Source: Jaltomata sinuosa (lineage: Eukaryota > Streptophyta > Magnoliopsida > Solanales > Solanaceae). From it: a stretch of 64,000 nucleotides of DNA. The notes below the pieces were generated by a model, which was given only the letters and a program-made list of their open reading frames with translations, was not told the origin of the DNA and did no database searches. Positions 34,001 through 44,189 of this stretch are shown here, in pieces (within the stretch, counting starts at the first letter, position 1; each line of letters begins with the position of its first letter). Both the position numbers and the translations under genes were made by a program. The DNA lies in assembly GCA_003996215.1 (NCBI GenBank), contig QJPP01001556.1, forward strand, positions 248,001 through 312,000, in the 5' to 3' direction.

Positions 34001-35517
34001 AAATAGTAGATTTACCATCAGACAAGACACCTATAGGATGCAAGTGGATCTTCAAGGTGAAGTACAAATCTACTGGAGATATAGAAAGGTTCAAGGCTAG
34101 ATTAGTAGCCAAAGGATATAGCCAAAAAGAAGGCATAGACTATCAAGAAACTTTTAGTCCAGTGGTTAAGATGAAAACTGTGAGAACAGTGTTAGCTATT
34201 GCTGCACAAAGGCACTGGCATGTACATCAGATGGATGTCTTCAATGCTTTTCTACAAGGGGATTTAACTGATGAAATCTACATGCAACTACCTCAGGGAT
34301 TTAAGAGCCAGGGGGAGAACAAGGTGTGCAGACTCATTAAATCCCTATATGGACTAAAACAGGCTCCTAGACAGTGGAATGCAAAACTGTCTGAGGCATT
34401 GATAAGGTTACAGTTCAAGCAAAGTGAACATGATCACTCCTTATACATCAAACAGACACCAGAAGGATCTACCTTTGTGCTCATTTATGTTGATGATATG
34501 CTGATTACAGGAAGTAGTATTCAACTAATAGAGGAAACAAAAGACAGACTGAAACAGACATTCAAAATGAAAGATTTGGGAGAACTAAAGTATTTTCTAG
34601 GCATTGAGTTTGCTAGATCAAAACAAGGGATACTAATGCATCAAAGGAAATATGCATTAGAACTCATATCTGAGACAGGACTGGGAAATGCAAAACCAGC
34701 AGTTACTCCTATTGACAACAACTGCAAACTAACCTCAAGACAATATGATGAATGTGCTAACTCAGAGATGACAGAAGATGATCCACAAGTGGATCAAGAG
34801 GCTTATCAGAGGTTGATAGGAAAACTATTGTACCTTACCATGACTAGACCAGATATATCATTTGGTGTGCAGACTTTAAGTCAGTTTTTACAACAACCAA
34901 AAAAGACACACATGGAGGCTGCTTTGAGAATTGTTAAATACATCAAAGGTCAGCCTGGACAAGGAGTTATGTTGTCTAGTACACAAGACAGTAGTGTTAC
35001 AACTTTCTGTGATGCAGATTGGGCAGCATGCCCTCTTACAAGAAGGTCTGTAACTGGATACTTTGTCAAGTTTGGAGATTCTGTAGTTTCTTGGAAATCA
35101 AAGAAACAATCTACTGTTTCTAGGAGTTCAGCAGAGGCTGAATACAGAAGCATTGCCACTACTGTGACTGAGATTATTTGGTTATTAGGCCTAATGAAAG
35201 ATCTTGGTATTGAAGTACAGAAACCAGTAAATGTGTTCACTGATAGTAAGGCTGCAATTCTACTTGCTGCAAATCCAGTATATCATGAAAGAACCAAACA
35301 TATTGAAGTTGACTGTCACTTTATAAGGGAGAAAATTGTTCAAGGAATAGTGTGTACTAAATACATTCCAACACAGGAACAACCAGCTGACATGCTAACC
35401 AAAGGGTTGACCAGAGTTCAGCATCAGTTTCTCAGTTCCAAGCTTGGAGTTCAAAACATATTCTCACTTCCGAGCTTGAGGGGGAGTGTTAATATTAGTG
35501 ATGCAAAAGTTAGTTAA
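31036..35517 (+). CDS. Copia C Gag-Pol polyprotein, 1493 aa, uninterrupted
   Basis: Single frame from ATG 31036 to TAA 35515-35517, the last 31 bases lying in the 3' LTR. Order: Gag with copia N-terminal domain (residues about 30-270), CCHC knuckle CDFCKIKGHTRENC (280-293), aspartic protease WIVDTGATNHM (about 413), GAG-pre-integrase (LIHQRLGHVSS, HHCC-type zinc site), integrase core with Asp in LLHMDIWGP (616), Asp in RSDNGTEF (679) and Glu in NGIAERKH (715), reverse transcriptase with YVDD (about 1151-1154), and RNase H with DADWA (about 1326), SSAEAEYR and the C-terminal ADMLTKGL. Length and order match intact copia polyproteins. All catalytic residues I can check are present. It lies antisense to SRO B. 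Promoter and terminator are supplied by the LTRs. Confidence 0.95.
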   Translation: MATNSADTQAQNAGSSNGVLAGVDHNHPLFLHTSDVSGVQIISFQLSGIENYSVWYRSMKIALLGRNKLGIVDGSCRKDSFPGLENNWERANAIVLSWIMNSVSKTLLGGIMYASSAKVVWDDLYERFNKMDGSRTFNLHKEIATLSQGTSSVSMYYSRLKGLWEEFEALVPSPGCTCEGSREYILHLQKLKLFQFLMGLNDSYLQARSQILMMNPVPSVNQAYSMILSDESQKSVVATVGVLGSGPTHLQDVQGSFNAVMYSRNNGNQHKFKKNYNNLYCDFCKIKGHTRENCFKIVGYPQDSKFKKKGNSSVYSVVTEPEETMKAFGKLQMNQNTNFNNYGTAGYGQVMIDEGQCSGTKSQQQNQLEACTLTREQYNQVLQFLNKKSDVPHCANVAGMTTALLALKGNVDWIVDTGATNHMVADLSLLDSKSISKVEKPKKVHLPNGETALVTHLGSSTLRDKTKVSGVFYIPQFKFNLLSVAKLTKELQCSASFFPDFCLFQELFSGKVKMIGKEDGGLYILSSNLDQDAVILTASHATPDVEIPGKLDVHLIHQRLGHVSSSVLNKLLNLGLANITENINKCTICPCAKQARLPFPVSTSSSENLFDLLHMDIWGPYKKATFDGYKYFITIVDDSSRMTWIFLLRMKSDVCTILKTFFTYVHTQFDKHVKVVRSDNGTEFVNTSCNDLFKTLGIIHQTSCPYTPQQNGIAERKHRHILEVTRAIRFQAHVPLRFWGLCVQTAVYIINRLPSSVIGNISPFEKLYNKKPSLHHLRVFGCLCFAKKVNETDKLSSRSVACVLMGYAENQKGYYLYDLTSHVFFVNRDVVFKEEVFPFKSQSKESVPIFNYTGTNDECVEERHDSITQQRVHQHESTTGDHASVELPADMQGGGQVVLAPKASDRRSTRGTKPPLWMKEFVSLNIHEGSYSLNKYLSYDNISPIYQAYLSKMSSIREPQTYKEALSDPRWIEAMNAEIQALQENKTWEIVDLPSDKTPIGCKWIFKVKYKSTGDIERFKARLVAKGYSQKEGIDYQETFSPVVKMKTVRTVLAIAAQRHWHVHQMDVFNAFLQGDLTDEIYMQLPQGFKSQGENKVCRLIKSLYGLKQAPRQWNAKLSEALIRLQFKQSEHDHSLYIKQTPEGSTFVLIYVDDMLITGSSIQLIEETKDRLKQTFKMKDLGELKYFLGIEFARSKQGILMHQRKYALELISETGLGNAKPAVTPIDNNCKLTSRQYDECANSEMTEDDPQVDQEAYQRLIGKLLYLTMTRPDISFGVQTLSQFLQQPKKTHMEAALRIVKYIKGQPGQGVMLSSTQDSSVTTFCDADWAACPLTRRSVTGYFVKFGDSVVSWKSKKQSTVSRSSAEAEYRSIATTVTEIIWLLGLMKDLGIEVQKPVNVFTDSKAAILLAANPVYHERTKHIEVDCHFIREKIVQGIVCTKYIPTQEQPADMLTKGLTRVQHQFLSSKLGVQNIFSLPSLRGSVNISDAKVS
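35475..35486 (+). promoter_or_regulatory. Polypurine tract of copia C
   Basis: cttgagggggag directly precedes the 3' LTR TGTT and is the expected plus-strand primer. It is also coding (the SLRGS segment). Confidence 0.82.
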
Positions 35518-35806
35518 GAGATTCCATAAATTAGTTAAGAAGGCAGTTAGTTGTTACTTTCACAGAATCAGGTATTAGTCGGTTAAGTGAACTGTATAAA
35601 TACACACTCATGTACCTCATTCTGAGTTAGTTGAACAAAATGATTCAATAAGATTTTCTCTCCTCTCTCCTCTCTATTGATTCATCTATACTCTCTCTGT
35701 TCATCCATCTTCTTCTTCTAATTTCTTCTTCTTCTAATTTCTTCATCTTCTCCTTGAAGTTCATAAAGAACTTCTATTAGTTTTCTGCAAACTCTCTAAA
35801 ACTACA
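35487..35806 (+). repeat. 3' LTR of copia C
   Basis: 320 bp, the same as 30606-30925 in a base-by-base reading by eye, ending AACTACA before the CCATT duplication. Confidence 0.93.
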
Positions 35807-35811
35807 CCATT
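35807..35811 (+). repeat. Target-site duplication, right copy (copia C)
   Basis: CCATT, followed by the remaining 25 bases of SRO B exon 3. Confidence 0.9.
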
Positions 35812-36667
35812 CTCATCTTCCACCGCCGATAATACCCTTCAACCAAACAAAAAAAAAAGACAAACAAATTAATTAATCTCAAACATTTTTAGTAATCAAA
35901 TGAAACATCCAATGTCGTAAAGGAAAATATTTAGAGTTAACCATATTCTAGTATGAAGCACCGGATACAAAGTTTAAGAAAGTACGTCACATAAATTGAA
36001 ACACAATGAGTACTAAAATGGACCAAAGAAGAATATTACGTTTATATGCTTCATTGCTTACCCATGAATATTTGCAGGATAAAGATGAACACCAATACCA
36101 AAACATTCTCCTGATTTTGGTCGAGTAAACGTAGAAAATCCATGTGAAATAATGTTACAAATTTCATCTTTGGAAGAACCAAACCAAGCATATTTAATAT
36201 TGGCATTTCCACCGCATTTCTTCCGCATTGCTTCAGAGTAAATGCTAAAACTTTGCAATCTCGCTTGCCCTAATATAGTTGAACATGAATTCTTGTGTAT
36301 CCCTACAACTTCAACTTCCTTTCCCAATTGCCCCATTCCACTAAGAAAACCTGCCTTGATTAAATCATGCTCATTGTCACGTTCCTCTAATTTGATCATT
36401 CCATTTCTCTTGAACGACCTGAATCAGTGACGTATGTAACATATATATCATCAATGGATTATATAAAAGCAATTAAATATTGAACTCATAATTTCAAACA
36501 TGTAACGATTGAGTATCATATGATAATTTAAAATTTGAATTCGTCTCTGACCTGAAGTAATTATCTAATGTTGGACTAGGAGACTCGGCTTCGGAATAGG
36601 AAGAGAGTAACATTTCTTGGTTCTCTATTGTCATGGAAACTTGTTCATCATCTCCAAGTTGATCCAT

Positions 36668-37130
36668 CTAATTAAAGAGAATAAGAAATTAGAGGAGTGA
36701 ATTTAGATAAATAGTTGGAGAAACTTAGGCTCTAAGAAAGTGTTGATTATTATGGTTCCATATATTAGAAGACTTAAAAGAAGGCTGAGAAAAAGGAGAC
36801 AAAGAAGAGGGAAAAAGGAGAAATATCTGACCTCAGATTTGGAAGTCTTTTGTCAACTTTTGTTGTAAAGAAAAGATTTGAATAAAAAAGTGGAAGATTT
36901 TATTTAATTTATATATGTGGAAAAGAGGAATGGGTGTGTGTTAAGGAAGAGAAAAACCGACTTAATTCTTATTTAGTTGCGTTTGGCAGTTCATTAACCG
37001 CTTTTTCTTGCGGCTGGGGATTTGGTTTGATCTGATCTAAATGACATTTCTACCCTTGTTTCATAGTTCATTTTATACTTTTCTTTGGCTCGAGTCATAT
37101 ACTCTGTGCTATATTGATATTTTATGTAGC
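36668..37130 (-). promoter_or_regulatory. Upstream region of SRO copy B
   Basis: Homologous to 14809-15235: leader text near the start codon ('gaatttagataaatagttgg', 'ggctctaagaaagtgtt') and the distal block 'ttcattaaccgc ... acatttctaccc'. It is less GC-rich in the 'gcggcgtgg' part than the other two copies. Confidence 0.5.
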
Positions 37131-37837
37131 AAAGGCTACTGTTTTGTGGAAAAATAGTCATGCCATTTAACAGTTGAATTTGTAAAAAAGGGTAAAGATA
37201 AATGGATTAAGATTGATCAAATTCATTTTTTTGGGGCTAAAATATCAAGGTTATAATTTTTTATATGTTTTTCGATGATAATCACAATTGATTATATAAT
37301 TTTGTTCAAAAACATATGGTTAGCTAATTACCGAACTCAATTTGCTCAAAAAATTTATAAAACACTGATTATCGAATTTTTAGAAATAAATTTGTAATTA
37401 TAATAAAATGCTAAAAAATTTAAATTCAATATTTCACAATTACTTAGCCAAAAATTAGGATCTAAATATATATCGTTGTAAAGCTCTTGATGATGAGATA
37501 TCTTTAATAGCCTTAAGGTTTCAGGCACACACTAGGCATTCATAGACATAAAATAATGCAATCAAATTATGGGTTTAACATCAACAACATGGGTCTATGT
37601 ATTTGACATCAATGTAGTATTTGAATTGGTAAATACTAATTTAGAAGACTTACGGGTTTTTCTATAGTGAAGCGAATTTACAGTAATCACAACTCGAGTC
37701 ACTGATCATCGGGAATCTTCACAAAATGGATGGAATCTCTTTATCCATAACCTAAGTATCCTTTAGAAAATGGAGGGAATTTGTCTCAAATATAAATCTT
37801 AACCGTCAACTGATATGAAAAAACTTTATTTTTCTAT
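37131..37837. other. Intergenic DNA, nothing recognised
   Basis: No coding frame above chance and no structured repeat was found. Confidence 0.4.
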
Positions 37838-38280
37838 ACCCATAATGATGTATTTTTAACTAGCCTTATGGTTAAGGAGGAGGACAAATTAATTAATGCA
37901 CTAACGGGTTAATTAGAACCCCTTACGAGTGGATCCGACCCAATAGATAGTTAATAATAAGGGTAAATTAAGTATCAAATGATATATTATCTCTTGATTT
38001 CTTAAACTAAACAAGTAAAAATGAATATCATTTTTTAATACAGTAAAAATGAATATCTATTTTTTCTACATCTATAATGATGTATTTATACACTGGGGTT
38101 ATGATTAAGGAAGAGGACGAGCTAATTAATGCGCTAACAGGTTAATTAACACTCTTTATGGGTGAATCTGATCCAATAGATATGATCTGTTAATAAAAGT
38201 AAATTAAGAATTAAGTGATAAATTATTTTTTAATCATTTAAATCAAACAAGTAAAATAAATATCTATTTTAATACACGAA
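37838..38280. repeat. Tandem duplication of about 215 bp
   Basis: Block one (about 37838-38050) and block two (about 38057-38280) share the order 'cataatgatgtattt', 'ggttaaggagga(g)ga', 'taattaatgc(a/g)ctaac', 'ggttaatta', 'gatccaatagat' and 'aaacaagtaaaa'. The right end (acgaaaactaaaagtggacg gagggag) resembles a MITE terminus, so the unit may be an internally duplicated MITE. Confidence 0.6.
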
Positions 38281-39241
38281 AACTAAAAGTGGACGGAGGG
38301 AGTAACTCTTAAAATTTCTCAACTAAACCTTGATTCTTTAAAACCCTCTTCATCACTGGTCACAAATCATAAGTTGAGAATATTAATCTCGCATATCATT
38401 CACTAGAAAGCCATAAGGTTGAGTTTTGATGGATCCTTAATTTCATCTTAAACAAAAACATGTCTTTTAATTTTGCTATGTTGGAATTAGTTAGAGATAA
38501 TGCATAAGTACATCCTAAACTATAGGTGAAATCTCAGCGACACGCCTTAACTATACATGAGTCCTATTACCCCCTAAACATTATTTTTCTGTATTTTTTT
38601 GCACCTTATATGTTGACGTGGAGTCATAACCCAATCCAATTAATTGGGGTGATATACATGCGCTGCCACGTGTATAAATGGGTTTTTTCATTTTTTTTTA
38701 AATATTTTTTTAATTAAAAACTTCTTCTTATTTTCTTTTCCTTGTATTTAAAATAAGTCAATACACGTAAAAAAGATTATTTTTATTTGTCTTGTGTTTA
38801 AAATTTTCTAAAAGAATATATTTTTTTATATTTTTCCTTGTCTTGTATTTTAACTTTGCTCAAATACACGTAATTTTTTTATTTTTTTACCTTCTTTCCT
38901 TTTTTTCTATTACTTTTATTTATTCTTTTTATTTTCTTTGTTTTTCGTTTGGATTTAAAATATATCAGTAATGATGGTTAAGTGCGAAATGTCGATGAAA
39001 ATATGCATTGATTAATTATGTGAATACATATGTTATGTATTCATTCAATTGATATAAACGCGAGATTTATTTCTTCCAATATCAAAACGTGTTCGCATGT
39101 TTGCGTACTTTAACACTTAAATCCTAGATTTTAAATTCATATAAGTTCATAAGTTTGAGATCATCCTCTATCTTTATACATAGTCAATTGATTGGTCTCT
39201 GCGACTGCAAGCTAAATACATCTAATATGTCAAATGATTGA
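38281..39241. other. Intergenic DNA with a diffuse repeat at 38495-38760
   Basis: The block 'gcataagtacatcctaaact' to 'gctgccacgtgtataaatgg' looks like a common Solanaceae dispersed repeat, and a similar theme occurs at 42780-42960. The rest is T-rich low-complexity DNA. No coding frame. Confidence 0.4.
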
Positions 39242-39261
39242 CAAACTAAGCAGTTAATATA
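39242..39261 (+). repeat. Target-site duplication, left copy (Au SINE 1)
   Basis: 20 bases ending 'cagttaatata', matching 39441-39460 with one mismatch. Confidence 0.8.
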
Positions 39262-39440
39262 AAAGGGTAGCTCGATGCGATAAAGCTCTCGCTATGCGTG
39301 AGGTCCGGGGAAGGGCGGATTAAAGGGTCTATTGTAGGCAGCGGTTTCCTACATTTCTGCAAGAAGTTGTTTTCACGACTTGAATCAATGACTTGCTGAT
39401 CATATGACAATAACTTTACCAGTTATGTTAGGCTCTCCTT
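39262..39440 (-). mobile_element. Au SINE, full-length type, 3' flank of the bHLH gene
   Basis: Read on the minus strand: a tRNA-derived head with A box (TAACTGGTAAAGTTA) and B box (ATTGATTCAAGTC), then 'GCAGAAATGTAGGAAACC', 'CTACAATAGACCC' and a tail ending ..ACCCTTTT. Flanked by a 20-bp TSD. It lies 45 bases past the bHLH stop codon in the same orientation, so it probably belongs to that gene's 3' UTR. Confidence 0.8.
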
Positions 39441-39460
39441 CAAACTACGCAGTTAATATA
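39441..39460 (+). repeat. Target-site duplication, right copy (Au SINE 1)
   Basis: Matches 39242-39261 except for one A/C difference. Confidence 0.8.
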
Positions 39461-39485
39461 TGGCTAAAGAAAAAGATATAAATGT

Positions 39486-42423
39486 TCAACTTGTCAACTC
39501 AATTAGTGAGGATCTCAGCTTCTGTGCATCAAGAACTTTGTCCACATTTGCCTGCAAGAAGCAAGTAGATGTTAGAATGCATGGAAAACATCACCAATCC
39601 TATTTTGTTCTTAGGAGTTTCAGCAGTTGTTGTACACTGACGGTGCAAAAAAAAAAAAACTTACATTAATCGGATTACTTAAAAACCAACTATATGATCT
39701 ATAATGAACCTCGTTGTGATTTGGAAAAACAGGGTACTCAAGTAACATGTTATAATTGGTTGAAATACATTCACAATGTGAAAATAGCGTACATAATCAA
39801 ACATGAAGTATGGCTTAATTGCTAACAAATTAAACATAATAGTGTGCGTTTAAGATCCAAAAAAAGACATGATGATAAAGCTGGAAGTCAAATCACATAA
39901 TAACGAGCTATGTTGCTCCGATCCTCTAAGAATGTCACCACACCCATGTTAGATACTCCAAATGTTATGCAATTTTTTTTGGGATCCGACATGAGTACAA
40001 CAATATTTTTTGAAAGATTAACGGATACTAGCATAGAAAAAGATGTAAGGTTATAGAATCTGGTCATTTCTTAGTAGATTAATAATTTCAAAAGTTCTTG
40101 AGAAATGAAAATTTACCTCTGCTATGAAAACGCTTAAGATCTCCCCTCCAGAAGTGGTAAAACTCACATTTACTATTTCAAGTCCAAAGTAATTCATGGC
40201 CTCCATCAACTGCGTAAACCGTCCAGGTTTATGTGATCCAGAGACCTTCAACAAGAACTCTCTTGCACCAATTTGGTTCACTTCCACCTGCAATGCAAAA
40301 TATTTAGGAGACTTGAAGGCACCATATAGATTATTTTAACTCTAAAGCAATATAAGGAAACAGAAAGAAATCAAGCACCTCCATTCTTGTCCTATCAGTT
40401 TTATTAATTGAAATTTGTGTTTTCTCATTTGTTAGTCCAGTAACTTGGGACATTTCAGTCATATCTGATAGGACCATTTCAGCAGTTTCATTATTGGTAA
40501 CTTCTGCTTCTATTTCATTGAGTTCAGTCTCATATAACTTCACTTTTTCTTGTAGTTCATTTATATAGTCAATTGCATCTCCAAGTATTGCGACTTTGTC
40601 CATCTGAAAGAAATCGAGCAAGGATGGTATTAAACTTTGAACTACATATATACTTGAAATATAAAGTAAGTAGCTTTATTAGCAACCAACCTTAGAGATG
40701 TTGGGAACTAAAGCTCGAAGAGCAAAAAGACCATCTTTAATTCTGGTCCTTCGTTTTCTCTCTGTGACAAGATTCTTCGACTGATAAGGTCCTTTTTGTC
40801 TTTTCTTAACCATTGCGAACATATCTCCTGCAACTATATAATTTTCTTGTTTCCAAGGAAAAACAGTGCCTTCCATTCTTGACAAGTTTCCACTGCACTG
40901 AAGCTCTGTATGCTCAAAATACCCTTCAGTAGATTGGCTTAAAGGTACATTCCGCGATAAATGGTCAGAAGGTGAATGACACAAAGTAAGTTCATTTGAA
41001 GGAATGGAACCAGTGGATGATCCTTGAATGCTAGGATTAGCACTAGATTCAGATACTTGAGAAATATGAGGTGCACTTGAAGGAAAACTTGTAGCATATT
41101 GCATGAGAGGAGCAGAAAAGTTCGATTTCTCATAGGGAAAGAAATCAAGAACTTGATCTTCTTTCTGTGCAATGGAACTATTGGCTTCTTCTGAACCAAG
41201 TTTGAAGCGATTGATAATGAAATTAATCGTCTTTTGATCTTTATATATCTGTTCAATGCAAATTAATGCAAAGTAAATAGTTAATCTTTCAGTTTAGTGC
41301 ATATTGATGGCCAATTTACTCTCAAACACACCTCAATCCAAAATTAGTTCGGGTAGGCTATATGAATACACCGTTTCAATTCTGTTCTAACATTATCCGA
41401 AACAGAAGTACATTATCTCACATCTTACATTAACTTAAATCCAATAGAGAATGATTGTTACCAGCTTTGAATTGTAGAGCTCAACCAGTCCACCAGCAAC
41501 CGGGATCAGTACCAGGGTACCCTTTAAATCCTGCAACGAGTCGAAGAATTCAATTTAAAACATCTCTCAAATTAATCTTGAGATTTCAGTAAAGACTTCA
41601 ACTTTCTATTCTGAGGCATAAATAAATGAAAAAAATCCAGAATTGTACTAACATGTGGCAAATTTGAATTGGAAATCTCAGCATGATTAATCCACTTTGG
41701 TTCATTTGATGTTACAACCTCCCCTTGAATCCTGTTTTTTGCATATCTTCAAGTTAGTTTGTATTCATGCCTTTTATAGTATAAAGGGCAGCCCGGTGCA
41801 CTAAGCTCCCTCTATGAGGGAGGTCGGGGGAAGGTCCGGACCACAAGAGTCTATTGTACGCAACCTTACCTTGCATTTCTGCAAGAGGTTGTTTCCACAG
41901 CTCGAACAGGGCTCCCCTTCATGCCTTTTATAGTATGTAGGTTGAACTAAACCAGCAATAAAATCAAATTCAAGTACAAATATCAAGGATAGAAACATAC
42001 CCTGAATAAAGGGAAATAGAAAGAGGAAAATGAGACAAAGCCTCACAAGCCTTTGTTCTAATAGGATGCTGCACTTGGATATCTCTACAAAGAGCAGTGA
42101 ATTTCTTTTTTCCTTCATTTTCTTTCTTAACATTGACATCAACTCCATTAGCTCCAGAACAGCAACATCCCATCCATTCTATAAACCTAAACACCACAAA
42201 CACTTAACTAGTCAGACACATACACTCAAACACCATATGTACAAAATTTCAATTTTCAAGAATGGCAGAGCCAGAAATTTTATGCATTTTAGATTTCAAG
42301 AATTGTAGCAAAACTAAAAACAACTTTTTACCTTGAAGGGTCATCACCCAACTTCCAAACAACACAATATTCCCAATTCTTGGAATCAACAAGTGGCCTT
42401 AACCATTCCAATGCTCTTTCCAT
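39486..42423 (-). CDS. bHLH transcription factor, bHLH90-like
   Basis: Eight exons, minus strand: 42423-42332, 42186-42001, 41731-41653, 41530-41462, 41248-40691, 40603-40379, 40287-40117, 39551-39486. All GT-AG, phases agree, 1446 nt, 481 aa. The N-terminal bHLH-MYC_N region (residues 1-180) includes WKLGDDPSRFIEWMGCCCSG, a signature I associate with Arabidopsis bHLH90. The bHLH is at about 299-350: basic region KNLVTERKRR keeps Glu and Arg of the E-box-contacting set but has Asn in place of His; helix 2 is MDKVAILGDAIDYINEL. An ACT-like C-terminus spans about 404-481. Predicted nuclear dimeric DNA-binding regulator. An Au SINE is in intron 2 and another after the stop. Relatives include AMS; bHLH90 fits better by length and N-terminus. 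Confidence 0.9.
41764..41782 (+). repeat. Target-site duplication, left copy (Au SINE 2)
   Basis: ttcatgccttttatagtat, perfect match to 41918-41936. Confidence 0.88.
41783..41917 (-). mobile_element. Au SINE lacking part of its tRNA head, bHLH intron 2
   Basis: 135 bp, minus strand, with the same body as 39262-39440 (GCAGAAATGCAAGGTAAGG, 'GTACAATAGACTC', 'CACCGGGCTGCCCTTT'). The A-box segment is deleted, leaving GGGGAGCCCTGTTCGAGC at the 5' end. A perfect 19-bp TSD shows it inserted by retrotransposition. Removing one TSD and the SINE gives a normal short intron. Confidence 0.85.
41918..41936 (+). repeat. Target-site duplication, right copy (Au SINE 2)
   Basis: Identical to 41764-41782. Confidence 0.88.
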
Positions 42424-43568
42424 ATTTTCTTCCAAATTCTTGAACTTTGAATACTAAAAAAACAAGGCAGTAAGAATGGTTTCTGCAATGTGGCTTATAG
42501 TGTCTGCCTTTATTTAGCCAAACGACAGTTATCCAATAATCAGCACAACAATCTTTGTCAGTGGCTTCTGATGGCCCCTCTGTAACCTACAGAATAGTAC
42601 GTTTGGGCTAAATGTTGACTGAAGACTACAGAAGACAAACCTGCCATGCTGATAAAAAGGAATTCCACAGTTGCATTCTGATTTTTACTAGAATATTTTG
42701 AAGTGAAAATAGTTTTTTTTCCCTTTTCAAAATTGTTAGTTTCACTATATTTCAAATGTGATTTAAAGCATCCATGTTAATTTCAGGTATAGTCACTAAA
42801 CTTTATGCATTACTATAATAAAGTCGTAAATTTACTTTTTGGCACGTTAAAGTAATTGAACTATGTGTGAATTGCTCAGAAAATACAAATAATGAAGGTC
42901 AAGTTTTCTACTTTAGTTATGACATGTCGCCACATGTCACTCTGTAAATTTCACGTTAAGGAAAAAGATTGTAGCATGTAAAAGTTTTGATTACTCATAT
43001 TTAAATAAAAGAGAAATTAATAAAATCATTTAAGTGAATGAAAGAAAGAACGATTGCAGTATAATTAATTAATATGACAAAAGAATAAAGTTTAGTGATA
43101 ATATGTGAAATAACCCTAAACATGTCATTTGATACCTTAAAACTTTATTATTTATATAATCAAATGATTAATTTATACGAACCCAAGTAATTTACATAAC
43201 TTTAATTTTTGTAATCTCTTAATAAATAATAATCGACAATTAGTAGGAAGTAATAGAGCAAGGAGAAGGCAACACAAATATCTACAAAAACATAAGAATA
43301 AAAAAGTACATTGTTGTTAGAGTGCGTTTGTTTTTGTACTTTGTGCTAAGTTCGTAAAAGATGCCATTTTTATGCTTTAGTTTTTTTTTCTTTTTTGAAG
43401 ATAGTACAATTTTTACCTTCTCTCTCTTTCTAGTGTCCTGTTAGTATTATTCTATTGGCCTGTTTTTTTTATATGTTGTTACAATTTCTACTTTATTCGA
43501 AAGAATCATTGGGACTTTGTAATTGGTCAGCAAGTTATATATACAACTGTATATGGTTAGGAGATAGT
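42424..43568. other. bHLH upstream DNA and diffuse repeat
   Basis: 42424-42480 is the likely 5' UTR of the bHLH gene. 42780-42960 resembles the dispersed repeat theme at 38495 ('gacatgtcgccacatgtcac'). No further gene. 42961-43568 is AT-rich with no structure recognised. Confidence 0.4.
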
Positions 43569-43845
43569 TCCTCCTGTCTCAAAATATTTGTCTTATTTTT
43601 CATTTAAATGCCCCTTAAAAATATTAATTAAAAAAAGTATTTAATTATTTTATTCTTATTTATTTATAAGATATAATCTCTCATTATTGAATAGTTCATT
43701 TATTTATGTGTCATAATTTGGTGTTTGTAGTATTTTAAAATAATTACTATTAGAGATAAAATAAAATAAAAGTTTTATATTAAATTTTTAAAATGATAAA
43801 TATTTTTAGTAATTACGAAAAATATTTTAAGATAGAGAAAGTATA
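43569..43845. mobile_element. MITE, Stowaway-like
   Basis: Left 'ctcctgtctcaaaatatttg' and reversed right 'ctttctctatcttaaaatat' share the imperfect CTC..TCTC-AAAATATT terminus, with a 'tattttta..aattact' interior that is partly self-complementary. Confidence 0.45.
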
Positions 43846-44189
43846 TAGTACCACCGAATCATTTGCATGTGTTCAAGTTGCCAATTTGATGCTGCAAATA
43901 ATATCCACATTGGGAAAACACAAAAGGCGATTTTCATGTTTCAAATTTTCAATTCAATATTTCATTTGTTTGGACTGGATAATGGGACAATACATGTCAT
44001 TTCATTTGAAATTGTATAAATTTTGTTAAGTTGAAATAGTTTGTTTTTCGTCGTTAGAAACATTCTGATGCATACAGTAATACATTTGATTCCCTCTAAT
44101 ATATATGTTTGTCATTTATTATTCATTTAAGGCATTCAAATGCTTATATTAAGGTAAATCGTCTGCATTAAATTCTTGGGTTGAGGTCA

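Larger units (their letters stand above)
30606..35806 (+). mobile_element. Complete young Ty1/copia retrotransposon (element C)
   Basis: 5201 bp with 320-bp LTRs at 30606-30925 and 35487-35806, TG...CA termini (TGTTAATATT ... AACTACA), a 5-bp TSD, a tRNA-Met-type primer site, a purine tract and one uninterrupted polyprotein. By eye the two LTRs are identical, which implies a very recent insertion. All features needed for autonomous movement appear present. Confidence 0.95.
29970..36667 (-). pseudogene. SRO copy B, knocked out by a copia insertion in exon 3
   Basis: Paralog of the gene at 11281-14808, with the same five-exon layout on the minus strand: 36667-36552, 36418-36062, exon 3 split into 35836-35812 and 30605-30389, 30299-30163, 30062-29970. 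Counting the duplicated target once, exon 3 is 242 nt, exactly as in copy A, and all phases fit. The pre-insertion gene would have encoded 314 aa with PARP-like and RST parts (FLSGMGQLGKEV, KYAWFGSSKDEI; RKLRQIAGDTSL at the end). I see no other stop or frameshift. The break falls in the ENG-LRH segment of the PARP-like fold. The upstream region is homologous to copy A's. The 5' half could still be transcribed into an element-terminated product. Confidence 0.9.

Noticed and set aside
39460..39669. 69-codon plus-strand frame starting MAKEKDINVQL
   Set aside because: It overlaps the antisense of the last bHLH exon, whose splice site and in-phase stop are convincing.
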